From NCBI GenBank assembly GCA_027922465.2, contig BQMF02000015.1, forward strand, positions 124,001-188,000: 64,000 nucleotides of DNA. Reading direction: 5' to 3'. The translations under genes and the position numbers were made by a program. The stretch comes from Turritopsis dohrnii. Its lineage: Eukaryota; Cnidaria; Hydrozoa; Anthoathecata; Oceaniidae. Shown piece after piece: positions 24,080-36,480 of this stretch. The first letter of the stretch is position 1; the number at the start of each line of letters is the position of its first letter. The notes beneath the pieces are model-generated. The model was given only the letters and a program-made list of their open reading frames with translations. It searched no databases and had not been told where the DNA came from.

Positions 24080-24823
24080 GGTGCCTTTAAAGTTTATACA
24101 CATAAAAATACTACAACAGTACAGGCCTACCTGCTAGCAGTCAATACCAACACGGTAAAACGAAACCGAATCGGTTCCGAAAAACCGAATTGTTATTTTT
24201 GTTACTAAAACAGGAAAACTTTTCATTTTACAGCAAAGGAAAACAAAACAGCAGAATGAAATTTGCATAAAACACGCGTATAGCGGAAAGAAAGAAAAAA
24301 AAAAAGAAAGAAAGAAATATCATCAAATAACAGATATCCATATATATAATATATAAATATATACAAGATGAAGTCAACGTACCAGTTGAACTTACTGGAA
24401 TTGTATTTTTGTCAGTTTAGTCTCCAGGATACGCACACATACTCACAAAGAGTTCGTTTCAGATAACTCATACACATACGGACAAAAAAACCACGACTAA
24501 AAGCCTATTCTCACGTCAATTCAGTCAGTAGTTTTCAGATGAAATGGACGAGACAACACTTTGTTAAACACACTCTCCAATCATCTGACTAGGGTAAATC
24601 ACATAAAAGATTTCCAATACAAAAATATATACGCCTAATAATTGAATTGGTAACATTTTCCTAAGCAGGCTTTTTTCACTATGGAAGGAAGGTATTAACC
24701 AATACCATGGCCTCTTTTGTTCATACTATTTTTAGAGAATAAAACCATACTTACAACAATGATTGAGTTCAAAAAAAAAAAGTGACAAGGCATAGCGACC
24801 TATATAACGAAGTGAAACGATGT

Positions 24824-27026
24824 TTACTCGACTATGTCAGTGAGACGAACTTTTCCATAAGCTCTGTGTTCTACAGAGCTAGATGAAGTGTCAATGTCTT
24901 TTCCTTTTAGTTCACAGGTAACATCCTTGATTTTATCGGATGTTAAATCTACTTGAACAGCAACTACTGGTAATTGGTATCCAGGCTGGCCTCGGAATGG
25001 AAACGCAGCTATTAAGAAACCTTCTGGGAATGTCTTTACAGCAGGATTCTGAGAAAGCACAGAAGAATTTGTTATAAAATATGAAGAGCTCACATATTAT
25101 TTATTTAAATTCAGATCACATACATTACACTCTAATTTGAGATAACCAGACCCATCAGTAGCAGGAACCCATCCATATACCTTATGAAGTGAAAGCAAAC
25201 TTTTAATAAGAAGTAGGAAGACATGAAATTTATCAATTTAACATTTTAGAGGAAAGAAAGAGTCAATATCATATTACTGAAAATAATAAAAACAAACCAA
25301 ATTTTTTTTAACGTATTGTTCTAAGGAAGTTTACGTTGTATGTTTATATGCAAGATTTTATGACATACACACAATACCTAAGTCAGATCTTTAGAAGATA
25401 AAAAGACTGCCACCGAGAAGTTCTCTGCAACCTGATTTCACATAGATAGGAAATTTTCAGAGCCAATCAGAAAAATTGCCAGCTGGTGAAAAACATCTTC
25501 ACTGAAACATGTTCCTATTTCTTTCTTCAAAATTCAGTGTTTCAACTTCTTTAAAAAGGCTATCATATTTCTACCTCCTTGAAACAAAATGTAAACAAAC
25601 ATGTTATTTTTGCTGTTGTTGAAAAAACAACAATAAACCAAACAGTTAATTATTTAAGCTAATTTTTTCGAACAATTAATTGGTGAGTTATAAATGACAT
25701 TGATCTTTGACATGTTTAAGTTATTTTTAGCAGTTGAAATGTTTTCAGATGCATTTTGTATCATATTTGGTCAGTATTGCAATTTTCTTTAAAATCTAAA
25801 CCTTCTTGAAGTTTGTGGTAGACCCTTACGTAAAATGATTTTATGAATTTTTATGATTACAAGTTCAATGTTCAATGGCTAATCGTTACTGTTTTTTTCC
25901 TTCTAAAGAGAATTTTTTCACACATTAATGCAATTATCTCATTAAAGCCAAAAATCAAACGAAAACAAAAAGTAAAGAACAAAATTTTCACCTTATTAAT
26001 CTTGATGAAGAAACAGGGCTTTTCTATCAATAATCCATAGGAGTTATTGGCATTTGAGCACTCTCCCAACTCGTTCTTATAATCATATTTACAGGGCTTT
26101 TCACCTTCTTTTATACCTGCTGTATTATTAGAGTTACAAAATTCACCACTGCTATCACCAGATTCATAACCTGCAACAAAAAAATTATCTTATAATAATA
26201 ATCAGCATTGTGCATTCCACTTATGTATGATCGACGATATCTCTCTAATGGTTAGTCGTAGTGAAACGATCCCATACATTTTTTTGATCAGTTTTTCAAA
26301 CTCCACAACATGGGCACACCTTTCGTTTACAATTCCGTAATTAAAATTTTCGTCACGGAGCATGTACACAGGATAGTCAGATTTGACACATCCTCTTCGA
26401 AGTTAAACTCAGTAAAATGATTTAACTTAGATGTTAGTAAAACTATGTTTTTTTGTATCTGAATATATAATCTTTTTTTGTATGGAAGAAAAATCTATAA
26501 TCTATTGCAGCAGGCACTAGATTGACTGAAAATATACGTTTCATCCATGTCAGAGGAAAATCTACACTTCTTTCTTGTCTATCAAGATATCGCCTATCAC
26601 ATCCTGCCAACTGTGTGTGGAAATTCTTTTCCCAATGAAATGAATTTTGCAGTCCTTGTAATCAATGCCACAAAATATCTGAGATATGACCAAAAGTTAA
26701 TATATACTAAAAAGGCGCCTTACCCTTCAGAAATCGTGTCACAAAATCAGCATATTGCTTATTTTTGTCAACATTAGTCTTTTTGTAGTTCTCTAATTCA
26801 AATTTTTCACCTCGATCTATCCGTACTAACCCTAAAAGGCAAAACATAAAACAGTTGAAGAGTATAGTCAACAGTTTGCTATAAATAATGCATACCACTC
26901 AGTTTTTCTTTCCATTTCTTGGTATCTTACTGCCTGGCATATATTGGACGTTACCCTTTACATTATTTTTGAAAAAAAACAAAAAATTTATTTCGCTTTA
27001 AAAACTTCAAAAGTCACCCTTGTATA

Positions 27027-27058
<32 letters not shown>

Positions 27059-29623
27059 ATTTAATCCACTGAAATAAAACTAAAGTTGCCCTTTTCCTAA
27101 AAATGGTGTCCTTTGTATGTTCATAAGGTGCACTTTTCCCTTCCCCCGGATGCTGCCCTTCCATTCTAGATTAGACCCTGTACACCTTCTGACAATTTGA
27201 ATGCAGTATTTCATAATAGGATCACTCCATAAACACAGATATACTTTTAATTCTCAATTTTCTTAATTTAATTTTTCACACAATGGTGGAGATCATGTTA
27301 CATTAGAATGTATTATTAATGTGGATAATAAAGATATTGTTATTTCAGTTGTAAAGTTGAGCACATCCATGTGCATAATATTTAGAATAAGAATTCAATT
27401 CATCTCAATATCAACAAAAAGTCATCAACAACAAGTTCCCTTCAATGACTGATCACCAGCCTTAAGCCTCTCCTTTTATTATGATAGTAAATATTGTCTT
27501 CGTGGTATCAAACATTTTTCACATTTTTTGAATTAATAACAGATGTTAGAAACATGTTTTCAATACACACATATCTAAAAACATAGTTTAGTAATGTGTT
27601 CAACTTCATTTTTTATACTTAAGAATTCCTAGGAAGGATTTTATCACTGTTTCTGATTGACTTTCAAAACAATTTGAAAATTAACTAACTCCATAGCTGC
27701 TGCAAAGATAATAGACCAAGAACTCATGCTTAGTTAGCATTGTTTTATGAATAAATTTCCCTTGATGACTTATGTTAAATCTGAAGTCAATAGGGTAAAC
27801 CAAACATATCCAGAAATATTTTCAGGACAGGACAATCAAGGAAGATCCAAAATAGAAAAACCTAAAATTAACTGATTTAATGCAGTTGATATGGGACTTG
27901 ATATATTACTAGAATTTATGGTAAACAAAACCTCAATTTTTTGAAAATACAACAAAATACAGAAAAGTGTGCATAAATATTTTTTAACCAGGCAGTTACA
28001 TACAATTAAATAGTGGTGGTATCATTTTGGAGGGAAAAGCATATCGACTTCCCTTATTCATCAGCAAACAGTTACAAAAAAAGATAATTTCCATTTGTGT
28101 TTAAAAAAACATTCACAGAATTTTAGATGATAAATCCTTATATCCTTAACAGAAAAAAAATCTTTGCTACTAAAATAAGATTTAGTTGTTATCAAAGCTG
28201 CTTGTGGGTTTTTTTTTGCATAAATTATTTGCGACACATATGAAACAAGTTGAATCATAAAATCCTTTTTGTAAAGATTCTGATGAAACTGTTTGATGGT
28301 ACTAACAACCTATAGAGATTTTTTTTTTATTTTGTCACTCTTTATTGAATTATTGATTTCAAACAAAAATAATCGGGACACATGAATTTACAAATAAATA
28401 ATGCAAGCCCAACACAATAAGAATTTCATTTAATGAATATTTAGTCAACCGAAGTTTTTTTAAAGAAAAACCCAAAAAATAACCAAACAAAACCTTATTT
28501 TAATGAAACTTTTCTTTCCACAAGGAGATGGTGACTTTTCTTTCGAACATCAAACAATTATAAGTTCATCTACGAAAGTCATGAAAAATATCTGCTGTTT
28601 TCAATAATTACAGAAAACCTTTTGAACAAGTTTTTTAAAATGTAATTTTGATTTGCGAGATCAATTATAGAACAAAAAATATAGAGGAATTTATCAAAAA
28701 TTACATTAGATTAACTTTAATTAGTATAGAAATTAGGGGAGACAAAGTATTCACTGTTAAACCAGATATATCAGGAAATAAAACCATAATAAACCTCCAT
28801 CAATCTAATTATTTAACCATGATGGTTTCAAGAAAGAAATTTAAATAGCATCCAAGATATCCAAGCATAAGAATAAATATTTTTTAATGAATTTTACTCC
28901 AAATTAAATACACATGCTTGCTTTGTTTTGAGATAGCTATAACTGTACATTTTATGTACACATTGTACAGAGCTCAACCATTTACTTATATACTTTAGGA
29001 TGGAAAAATAACATGTTTTATTTTCTTAAGAAAAAAAATATTTAAACTGGTGTGAAAACATACAAAGATAATTTAAAAACTACACAGCCAGAATCTTGAC
29101 TTACCAGGTTGATTTTTAATGAATTGCGTGAGTTTAGGGCCACCGTCTCCAGGTTTGTTGATTGTGCTAAGGAAAACTGCAAGCATGGCAGAGAAGAATC
29201 CAGCAAGAAATCCATAAAATATGAGATAAAATAAACCGATTTTTGCTGAAAATGAAAGAAAAATAACAGTAAGTCACGAATTCGTATACACTGTTTCTTA
29301 AATGGAGTAATATTCTCCTGAAATTGCAAACCAGCTAGCTCGTTTATCGCGATGAAATGGAAAGGCCAGACCAGAATATGAATCTCTACGATCTTTCTAA
29401 CAAAATCCAGACTCGACCAAATCATTGTGTTGACTTAGCGCTAGTCAGTACAGTTGCGATTCCAGCTGGTCCTTAAAATATACCTACCCCAACTGTTGCC
29501 AGTTCGTCCCATAACAAGCGTTACACCATCTTCATTTTTAGTGTATAAAAATTGTCCAAAACTAGTGCAACTGGCACTACATTTTTGACCACACGTCTGT
29601 TTCTGCGCCGAATCTTCTCCCAT
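24824..29623 (-). CDS. ATP1B: Na+/K+-ATPase subunit beta
   Basis: Six in-phase exons on the minus strand: 29488-29623, 29105-29245, 26724-26831, 25992-26170, 25124-25180 and 24824-25048, giving 281 residues. Start MGEDSAQKQTCGQK. The cytosolic block FLYTKNEDGVTLVMGRTGNSW leads into one membrane helix (IGLFYLIFYGFLAGFF), then PKLTQFIKNQPGL as in the family. The outer domain has six cysteines (FCN, PCKY, GECS, PCFF, LECN, TCEL), as needed for the three conserved disulfides, and N-glycosylation sites (NNT, NNS). The end LPVVAVQVDLTSDKIKDVTC matches the beta-subunit C-terminal block. It is the type II single-pass partner that brings the catalytic alpha subunit to the plasma membrane. A 27-G run lies in intron 2. 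Which beta paralogue it is cannot be told. Confidence 0.95.
26233..26362 (+). repeat. Dispersed repeat, copy A (partner at 54358)
   Basis: The stretch contains CCCATACATTTTTTTGATCA, CAACATGGGCACACCTTTC and AATTCCGTAATT. It matches 54358-54482 in the same orientation over about 125 bp with scattered mismatches. It lies in ATP1B intron 3, just upstream of the fourth coding exon. Confidence 0.7.
27027..27053. repeat. Run of 27 consecutive G
   Basis: An uninterrupted G homopolymer in ATP1B intron 2 (poly-C in the transcript). Its true length is doubtful because such runs are hard to sequence. Confidence 0.9.
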
Positions 29624-31347
29624 TTTCAAAAGGTAATGAAACAGTAATCAAACACTTCCACAAACGGGTCAACAAGTGCTTCCCAACAGTTTGAGCTATT
29701 CAACCGGAGAGAGGCGTTGATTGGCACATGCATACACTTTGGTTAGCAAGAAGCCTGGGTTCTACAGTATTTCACAAAAGAAAAAATGGCGCGTGAGCTT
29801 GAGCGCGAAAAACTTGGATAGCAAAATGCTGAGTTTTGCAATTGTTGGCGTTCTCTTTGATTTCATAAGTTCTTATGAAATTTTTGTAAAACATGTGTTG
29901 AGATAAATTAGCATAAACAAAAATATACCAGAGAGGCAATCAAACATAGAAAATGATTTCAGCAAAATTATCCGTATAAAGTTTTAAGGTATGACATACA
30001 AAGTAGGTGCAAGAGAGTGATACTTTTTTTATGTATAAAAAACCCCACAAGTAATAGTGGGTATATGGTTCTTATGATAGTGGATATTCTCATTTTTTGG
30101 CATTAGATAAAAATTAGATAAAAAGTCGTCACCCTATATATCCATGGGTTTCTACCAAAATAATTTAGGAAAATCCCCCAAAACATGGCAGCCCAAGATT
30201 TTAAGGCAATTGACCCATTTGTTAGCCTTGAATTAATACATCTTTTGGATTGCGGGTATTCAGTGAAAACTTTAATTTTCTAATATATATTGGTAAGTAA
30301 ATATTCTTTATATTAATTCAAGTGGTAAAAAAATTTGCCATAAAAATGTTTTATAACAATTCACGTCAATCTTATGTCATTTTGTAATAGAGATAAATTC
30401 CCACGTCACATTTATATGCTCAGTATTCTGAAAAGTTTAAATCCTTAATTGATATTTTTATTTAACTTGTCCCGCGATAATGACATTATGATAGAAAGTT
30501 GCATCAGTGTTTTTTTAACTCCTCCCACTGTGTTCCGTTAACGCAAATAACATTTGAAAAAAGATTTGTAAAAAAAGGGAATACATTTGCAATTTTCATC
30601 ATCTGGCCAAAACATTGACGTCAAGCAAGTTATTATTTTGAAAAATTGAAAACATAAATTCAAAAAGTTTTAAAGTTACAGTCCAAATTTCAAAAACTAT
30701 TTTTAATACAACTATAACTACTGAAAGTAGTGTGTGTTTCTGCCTCTGGTAATGTTGCTTTGGAATACCAAATGACAATGAAAATATGAGCGTGTGATTT
30801 CGTAAAAGAATTCAGTTTTCACAATAGCTTCGTAGGGAAGAAAATTATGTATTATCAAAAGAATAAGTAGCACTGACCCTTTTCATCGTTAGAGTATCTG
30901 GGTATAATTGTTTTTCTACGATTACATGCCTCATACTGTCAGCTAATTTAAGCTACAGATATGTATTGATGTGTATTGAGAAATTGATAAGCTATTATAT
31001 TGTTTACAACGAGATAGGAAATCCAGCAGAGAAAAAAACAAAAGCTTTCCGACATTATATATCTTGTACTATAAGCCGATGGATCGGGTTACATTGAGTG
31101 TATTTGAAAAAAGTCATTAGAAAAACAATGCCCTGTTATAAAATTACAAACTAGAAAGCCAGCAGGTCGTAAATTGATATCGAAGCTGTAATTGGTTGGA
31201 AATCGCATAGTATATACTTGCCGACCTACAGACACACCCCCTTGATCAGCTCAGTCAGACAAAGCAAAAAAGATGCATATAAAACAAAATATGGAAAACA
31301 AAAATAAATAATAAACTAATATGTAAATAAACAAATAACATATAATA
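29624..31347. other. Intergenic region upstream of ATP1B
   Basis: 1.7 kb of AT-rich sequence between the ATP1B start and the 3' end of the next minus-strand gene. It should contain the ATP1B promoter. I see no coding frame, TIR element or tandem repeat. Confidence 0.5.
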
Positions 31348-34300
31348 TCAACTGTTCGTGGCTACTCGCAACTTCTTGTGTGCCACGTCGAACATTTGAG
31401 TTGTATCTCTGTGTCTGGTTTGTATCCACTTTGTTCGTACAGGTTTACTTGCGTAACTATCGTATTTGCTTTCACTTGGTTGATACATTGACGGTAAACG
31501 GTGCTGCCATTCCGCACCATGCCAATGCTTCATGCTGTAGTACGAGATGGGAGTGTTGACGGATTTATCACGGAAAGAATGGAGCAGGGATGTTTGTCCA
31601 CGTATAACTAATGGTCCTATTTCAGATTCACTTGATAAACGAGTGCCACTTTTGCCTGGAAAAAAAACGAAAACCTTAGAAAACCTTATGAAATGATGTC
31701 TGAAGACCATAAAATATTCCGCCATGGTTTTTTTACCATTATTTGTCAGACAGAACCACACGTCACGTCACACGAGACTCTATGCGAGCACACGCACATT
31801 CACGCATGATTGCTAAATTTAATTGCATTAAAATAAATGCAGGACATGACAATCAGAAACTTTCGTAATTTCTTCAGATGTTTTAATCGTCATCTATCAT
31901 GCAATTGTCATTTCAAATCTAAAGCTCACAAAAATAAATTGGTCTCGGAAAAGCTCAGCTGAATAATCTAAACGAGATTTGACTTTTTTCTTTGATGGCA
32001 TTACTAGAGCTAAGACAGACATTGCGTAATAAAAAACGAATGTTACAAATACATATATACCGGAGAGAGAGAGATTCATATCGTATTACCAACTTAATTT
32101 CAAAATATTTACATCAAACAATCTTCTGGAATATATCGTATGACTTTATGTCATTATAGATATCGTATTTCGGAAACAAAGCTGAATAATGTAGGCGTGA
32201 AACAACACCATCGCTTTTTTTTATAGCACTTACGAGTGTTACCACAATGTGTTACAGTGCGCAATTTATAACACGTCCTTCCGGTAAACTGTTTAACGAA
32301 CAGGGTCAACAAACTTGTGAATTTGACTGTAAAAATTAACTGAAAATAAGTTAGGTTTGATCGAATTTCTCAATATTTCATAAGCCAATGCAAGCAAATA
32401 TTTCCTAAATACGCGACACAAAAACCTTTAGAAAAATACAAAATACAAAAGTAAATATTTTTCACAACGATTTGGTGTTGGAGAGGGAGGGTTAGTTAAT
32501 ATCCTAGTGGGCAAAATCGTCAAAAGTCACTGCGACAAAGAGCACTTTTATGGAAATTGTGTGTCCATTTCTATTGAAATGCACTCCTTCGCAGAGGCTT
32601 TAAACAAATGTGCAGGATAAGTAAGGCCTTTGAACACTAATCGTTTTCATCACAGAAAACTTTCCCATGGTTTCCATAGCAACCAACAATTTAAAGTTTT
32701 TTGCCACGACACAAGAGTATAATTCCAGACGGGATCATAGTTGCTCTTCAGAACATCTGCGTATCACTTTTACTGATTAAGAAGTGTTGAGTGACCTTAG
32801 AATTTGATTCGTTTCGTTAAAAGAGGTGACAAGTGTGTCAAAAAGGTGTGAAATGGTGACCAGATGTCAACTTGTGGAATATTGTCACTTAACCCGATAA
32901 TATACCCACGTGCGCATTGTATAAAGTGGAAGACGAATTATATTGCATTGAGATTCAGTTTACAAAAATATTCAGACTTGCTCGTCATCAAAATAAGAAA
33001 CCCAGTGCGCAAAATCGGCAAAAAATCACAGCGATGAACAGAATTTTTAATGAAATGTGTAGATTTCAATAGAAATGCACTCCTTCGCAGTGCTTTCTCA
33101 GCAAATTTATCCACTGGGAACGGAGAGTCATAAAACCCGGAATACACGCTGGTATATAAATCATATGTTTTGAACAGTATTTTTGAACAGTACATAAAGT
33201 ATCAATGAACATACGTACCTACGATTGTTTCTTGCTTTACCGACTGCTTTGTATCGATCGGTGAAACCAAGGATGGTCTATATAAAGTAAAAAGTCAGTT
33301 GGATCATCTGTCTCCCTTCACGAAAGTAAAAGTGAACTGGTACCGAGAGTTTGATAAATTGCATGTTACATGCGGAATACTTACTTCACAAGAGTTCCTT
33401 TCAAAAATCTTCTCAATAAGAAGTCATCTCGACCAGTTCGGGGACGATATCTGAAAGTTATTTTTCAGGTTAATGTTACAGAAAACAGTTGACCTTCGCA
33501 AAAATAGTAGATCAACAATAGTAGATCATCGCCCTCGAATGACGTAATAATGTTTCACTCGTTAAGGGATACTTTTTTTCCAATTTCTAAATTTAGCTCA
33601 CTGAATACATAGATATATATTCATGCACCTTTATTTTATATCTTTTATTTCACAGGACATCTGAGATAACAATGTAAATATGTGAATATGATATACTGTA
33701 GATTTTTTATCCTGTATAAATATTCGAGAAACAAACAAACAAACAAACTGTCTAAAATGGCGACACGACTTTAAACATGTGATTATCAAACGTTTTATAA
33801 TGTTAAAAACATAGAACTTCATGAAAGTCGCTCAGATTTGATGTGCGTGGACACGTGGACAACTCAGGAATTCCTCTCTTCTTTATCTTGCGTATGCAAA
33901 AAAGAACCAAAAAAGCTTCGCAAGTAAAGTGGAAGAAGTCATTACACAAACTGAACAGTTCACGGCTTACATACTTCGGTTCGATCACATGCGCCTTTGT
34001 TTCTTTGTAATAATAACCTAAAATGTACAAACCGGCATGGTAACTAACCAACCACGTGTAGCCATCCAAAAAGGAACTGCGATGGAGAGCGTATAGAAAT
34101 TTACTCCTCCGCAGTAACTTTTTACACAAATTTGCCTGGAAGAATAATTATCTCCACTAAACTGACAAGCAGATTTGAAAATATAAAGCAAAGAAAACAA
34201 AAAGGTAAACAAAGAACTTGACTCACGAATTTCACATAATCTCTCATTATTTCGTACCCATGAGTCTCTGGTGCAACCGTTAGAAGCAGATTTACGACGA

Positions 34301-34823
34301 GCCAAACTTCTCAAAATGCTAGGGACATAAATAAACTAACAAATTTATCGTGTAAGTTATGCAGAGTGTGACTCCTAATACACATATCATGTTTTGAGAT
34401 TTACACGCTTTTAACAAACTTGTTATTTAAATCGTTTGCATTCTCTCGCAGTAATTGTCACACAAGTTTCCCAAGTCACACTACGCCGTGCAAGAAGAGA
34501 ACATGGTTAGCAACATGGAAGCAACCGTTGTTCAGAAGATCAGTTTTATGAGAATAATCTATTGAGTTATTGTTTAAGGCCCGGACACACTGTAACTGTA
34601 AGAAATTCAATGGAATTTGAAACCTCGTTTTTGTAGTTATTCCGTGCTTGGTTTCCGATGGTGTCATTGGTTCATCTGCATACTGGTATACAGTACATAC
34701 ACTGCGCGGTCGAAATTTTTTAACTGGCACAAGACTGCCATCAGATATTTCATGTAACAGATCCACGTAATTCGAGGATAGTGGGACAACGAAATGTTCA
34801 TCTCTGGTTGTGTAATCCACCAT
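31348..34823 (-). CDS. Six-exon gene of unknown function, basic Tyr/Trp/Arg-rich protein
   Basis: Exons on the minus strand: 34624-34823, 34227-34318, 33975-34017, 33385-33450, 33219-33277 and 31348-31655; every junction keeps phase, giving 255 residues. The start MVDYTTRDEHFVVPLSSNYV follows an acceptor (CTCTTCAG) at about 34847, so there is a 5' UTR exon. The first donor (ACGAG/GTTTCA) is weak. Readable blocks include YYYKETKAHVIEPKYRPRTG, RDDFLLRRFLKGTLVKPS, SYYSMKHWHGAEWQHRLPSM and KPVRTKWIQTRHRDTTQMFD. No signal peptide or membrane segment; the protein is basic and likely soluble. I do not recognise the family. The short, aromatic, proline-containing style is reminiscent of ciliary microtubule inner proteins, which is only an impression. 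Confidence 0.7.
32517..32612 (-). repeat. Copy of the TTCGCAGTGAC-family repeat in an intron of the unknown gene
   Basis: GTCAAAAGTCACTGCGACAAAG followed by TTTCTATTGAAATGCACTCC and TTCGCAGAG: the hairpin-like arrangement of the family, with arms CACTGCG and CGCAG. It sits between the last two coding exons. Confidence 0.6.
33005..33118 (-). repeat. Second intronic copy of the TTCGCAGTGAC-family repeat
   Basis: It carries AAATCACAGCGATGAACAG, then TTTCAATAGAAATGCACTCC, TTCGCAGTGC and CAGCAAATTTATCCACTG. It is about 400 bp from the previous copy and in the same orientation. A weaker related stretch (GTATAGAAATTTACTCCTCC, GCAGTAAC) lies at about 34085-34130. Confidence 0.6.
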
Positions 34824-35248
34824 CTTAGCATCACAAAGGGCTATTTTCCTGAAGAGAAAATAGGGACATTTTGAATATTCGCCCTTCATTACAACAGAAA
34901 TATGAGAAAAACATCATTACAATACACATATATATATTATGGAGATAATAGTATGGAGACAAATTTATGGAGATAATGATAACACAAACATCCGTTTCCA
35001 TTGACAATTGAAAGGTGAAGAAAAGTTAAATTTTATTATCAATGAATGTCGGCTTTTATTCAGTTCAAATCGTTTACTTTTGAAAATTATTTTACACCTT
35101 CATAAAGACATTTCGTAACTGTACTTAAATAATTCATGATTTCAAACCAGAGTGCATTGAGGGTAACAATTACGATTAACAATGTTATTTATGTGAATAA
35201 TGAACACAAAACACATAACAAAGCTTTCTGAAAGGAAACGGCTTTTCC

Positions 35249-35353
35249 CAACCTCAAACCCAGGGGGTTTCTTGCCTTTTCGATATATATTTCGATATAC
35301 GGATCGCCGCCATCCGTATATCGAAAAGGCAAGAAACCCTGGTTTCGAGGTTG
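35249..35353. mobile_element. 105-bp hairpin element with exact 9-bp target duplication
   Basis: Ends CAACCTCAAACCCAGGG and CCCTGGTTTCGAGGTTG are inverted; the arms continue with TTTCTTGCCTTTTCGATAT and its complement, so most of the element folds on itself. GGCTTTTCC occurs exactly on both sides (35240-35248 and 35354-35362). A shorter relative is at 61366. A 9-10 bp duplication points to a Mutator-like (MULE) origin. Confidence 0.8.
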
Positions 35354-36254
35354 GGCTTTTCCAACTGACCATTTCAATGTCAAAATGAGAAATGTTAAAA
35401 CGATTATGTCATAATACCGGTTTTTCACTGCTCGGACAGTAAAGGAAAGAAATAATACTAAAATTTGATTGGGTTGTTTCTTTCGTTGAAATCGTTTCAA
35501 TTTGTTCCACGGAACAATAGAACAATAAGCAAAAGAACCAATCACGCTCTTTCTCTAGCATTCGTCCGTTTTTCGTTTCCTTCCGCGGAAACATTTTCAG
35601 GAAAGGAAAGCGGCTTATGCAAAGCAAAATATACTTTTGTTCTTTAATTTACCTTTCAGTTTCATAACGATGTAAATTTCGTAAAACATTTATTGTAAAT
35701 TATTAATTATTGTAAATTTCGTGAACATTTAACACGAATTTCCCTTTTAACACAGTGTTTTCAATAGCCAAATTGATCTCTCTCATTTTGTAAGACGTTT
35801 TGTTAAAAGAGCAATAATAACTTGGATAGTGTTTACTTGAGAGATTCATTAACTCGCTCTATCAGGCTAAGTGAAAGTGTAAGATCAACAGGTTTTAATG
35901 AACTATTTAGAAAAATGATCGATTGCAGTTTCGAAAGCTTGATAGCTGCACCACAACTAACTAGCTAGTAGTTTCCACTATAAATGCGCCCGTAACAGGC
36001 TCTAGACATGATCTAGACATGTATTAGGTTATGATATGCCACATTTCTTTCACGGATAATTATTTAAGTAGAAACGGCTACTTTCTCGCGCCGAAATAAT
36101 CCACCTCAACTTTTCAAAACAATGTGCTACCTCAAATCCAATTCACTTTTGGATTATTCCGATAACAATCCAGTGGAAGAATAATCCAAGACTTCGGCAT
36201 TTGCTAAAGTTTGGCAAGTAACTCACGTTGGCTATATTGATTATTAAAGTATAA

Positions 36255-36480
36255 TACACCTTTCCCGAATTCATGTTTATATACTATATTTTGGCTGAGT
36301 TGTCTATACGGGTCTCGTCTCTGTGCTTATAATTACCGAAAATTTTCCCACTGCGGTTTGTTAATGATCAAAATCTATAACTTGATAAATACCAGATAAC
36401 AAAAGAGTACATCAAAACGAGGCCCGTATGGATAATATAGCAAGAAAACAACATACAAAAACGAATTCGGGAAAGGTCTA
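36255..36480. mobile_element. MITE, TAGACCTTTCCCGAATT family, copy 2
   Basis: Ends TACACCTTTCCCGAATTC and GAATTCGGGAAAGGTCTA. The base pair TA follows the right end, consistent with a TA target. It is 226 bp, with longer inner complementarity (ACGGGTCTCGT / ACGAGGCCCGT). Confidence 0.7.
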
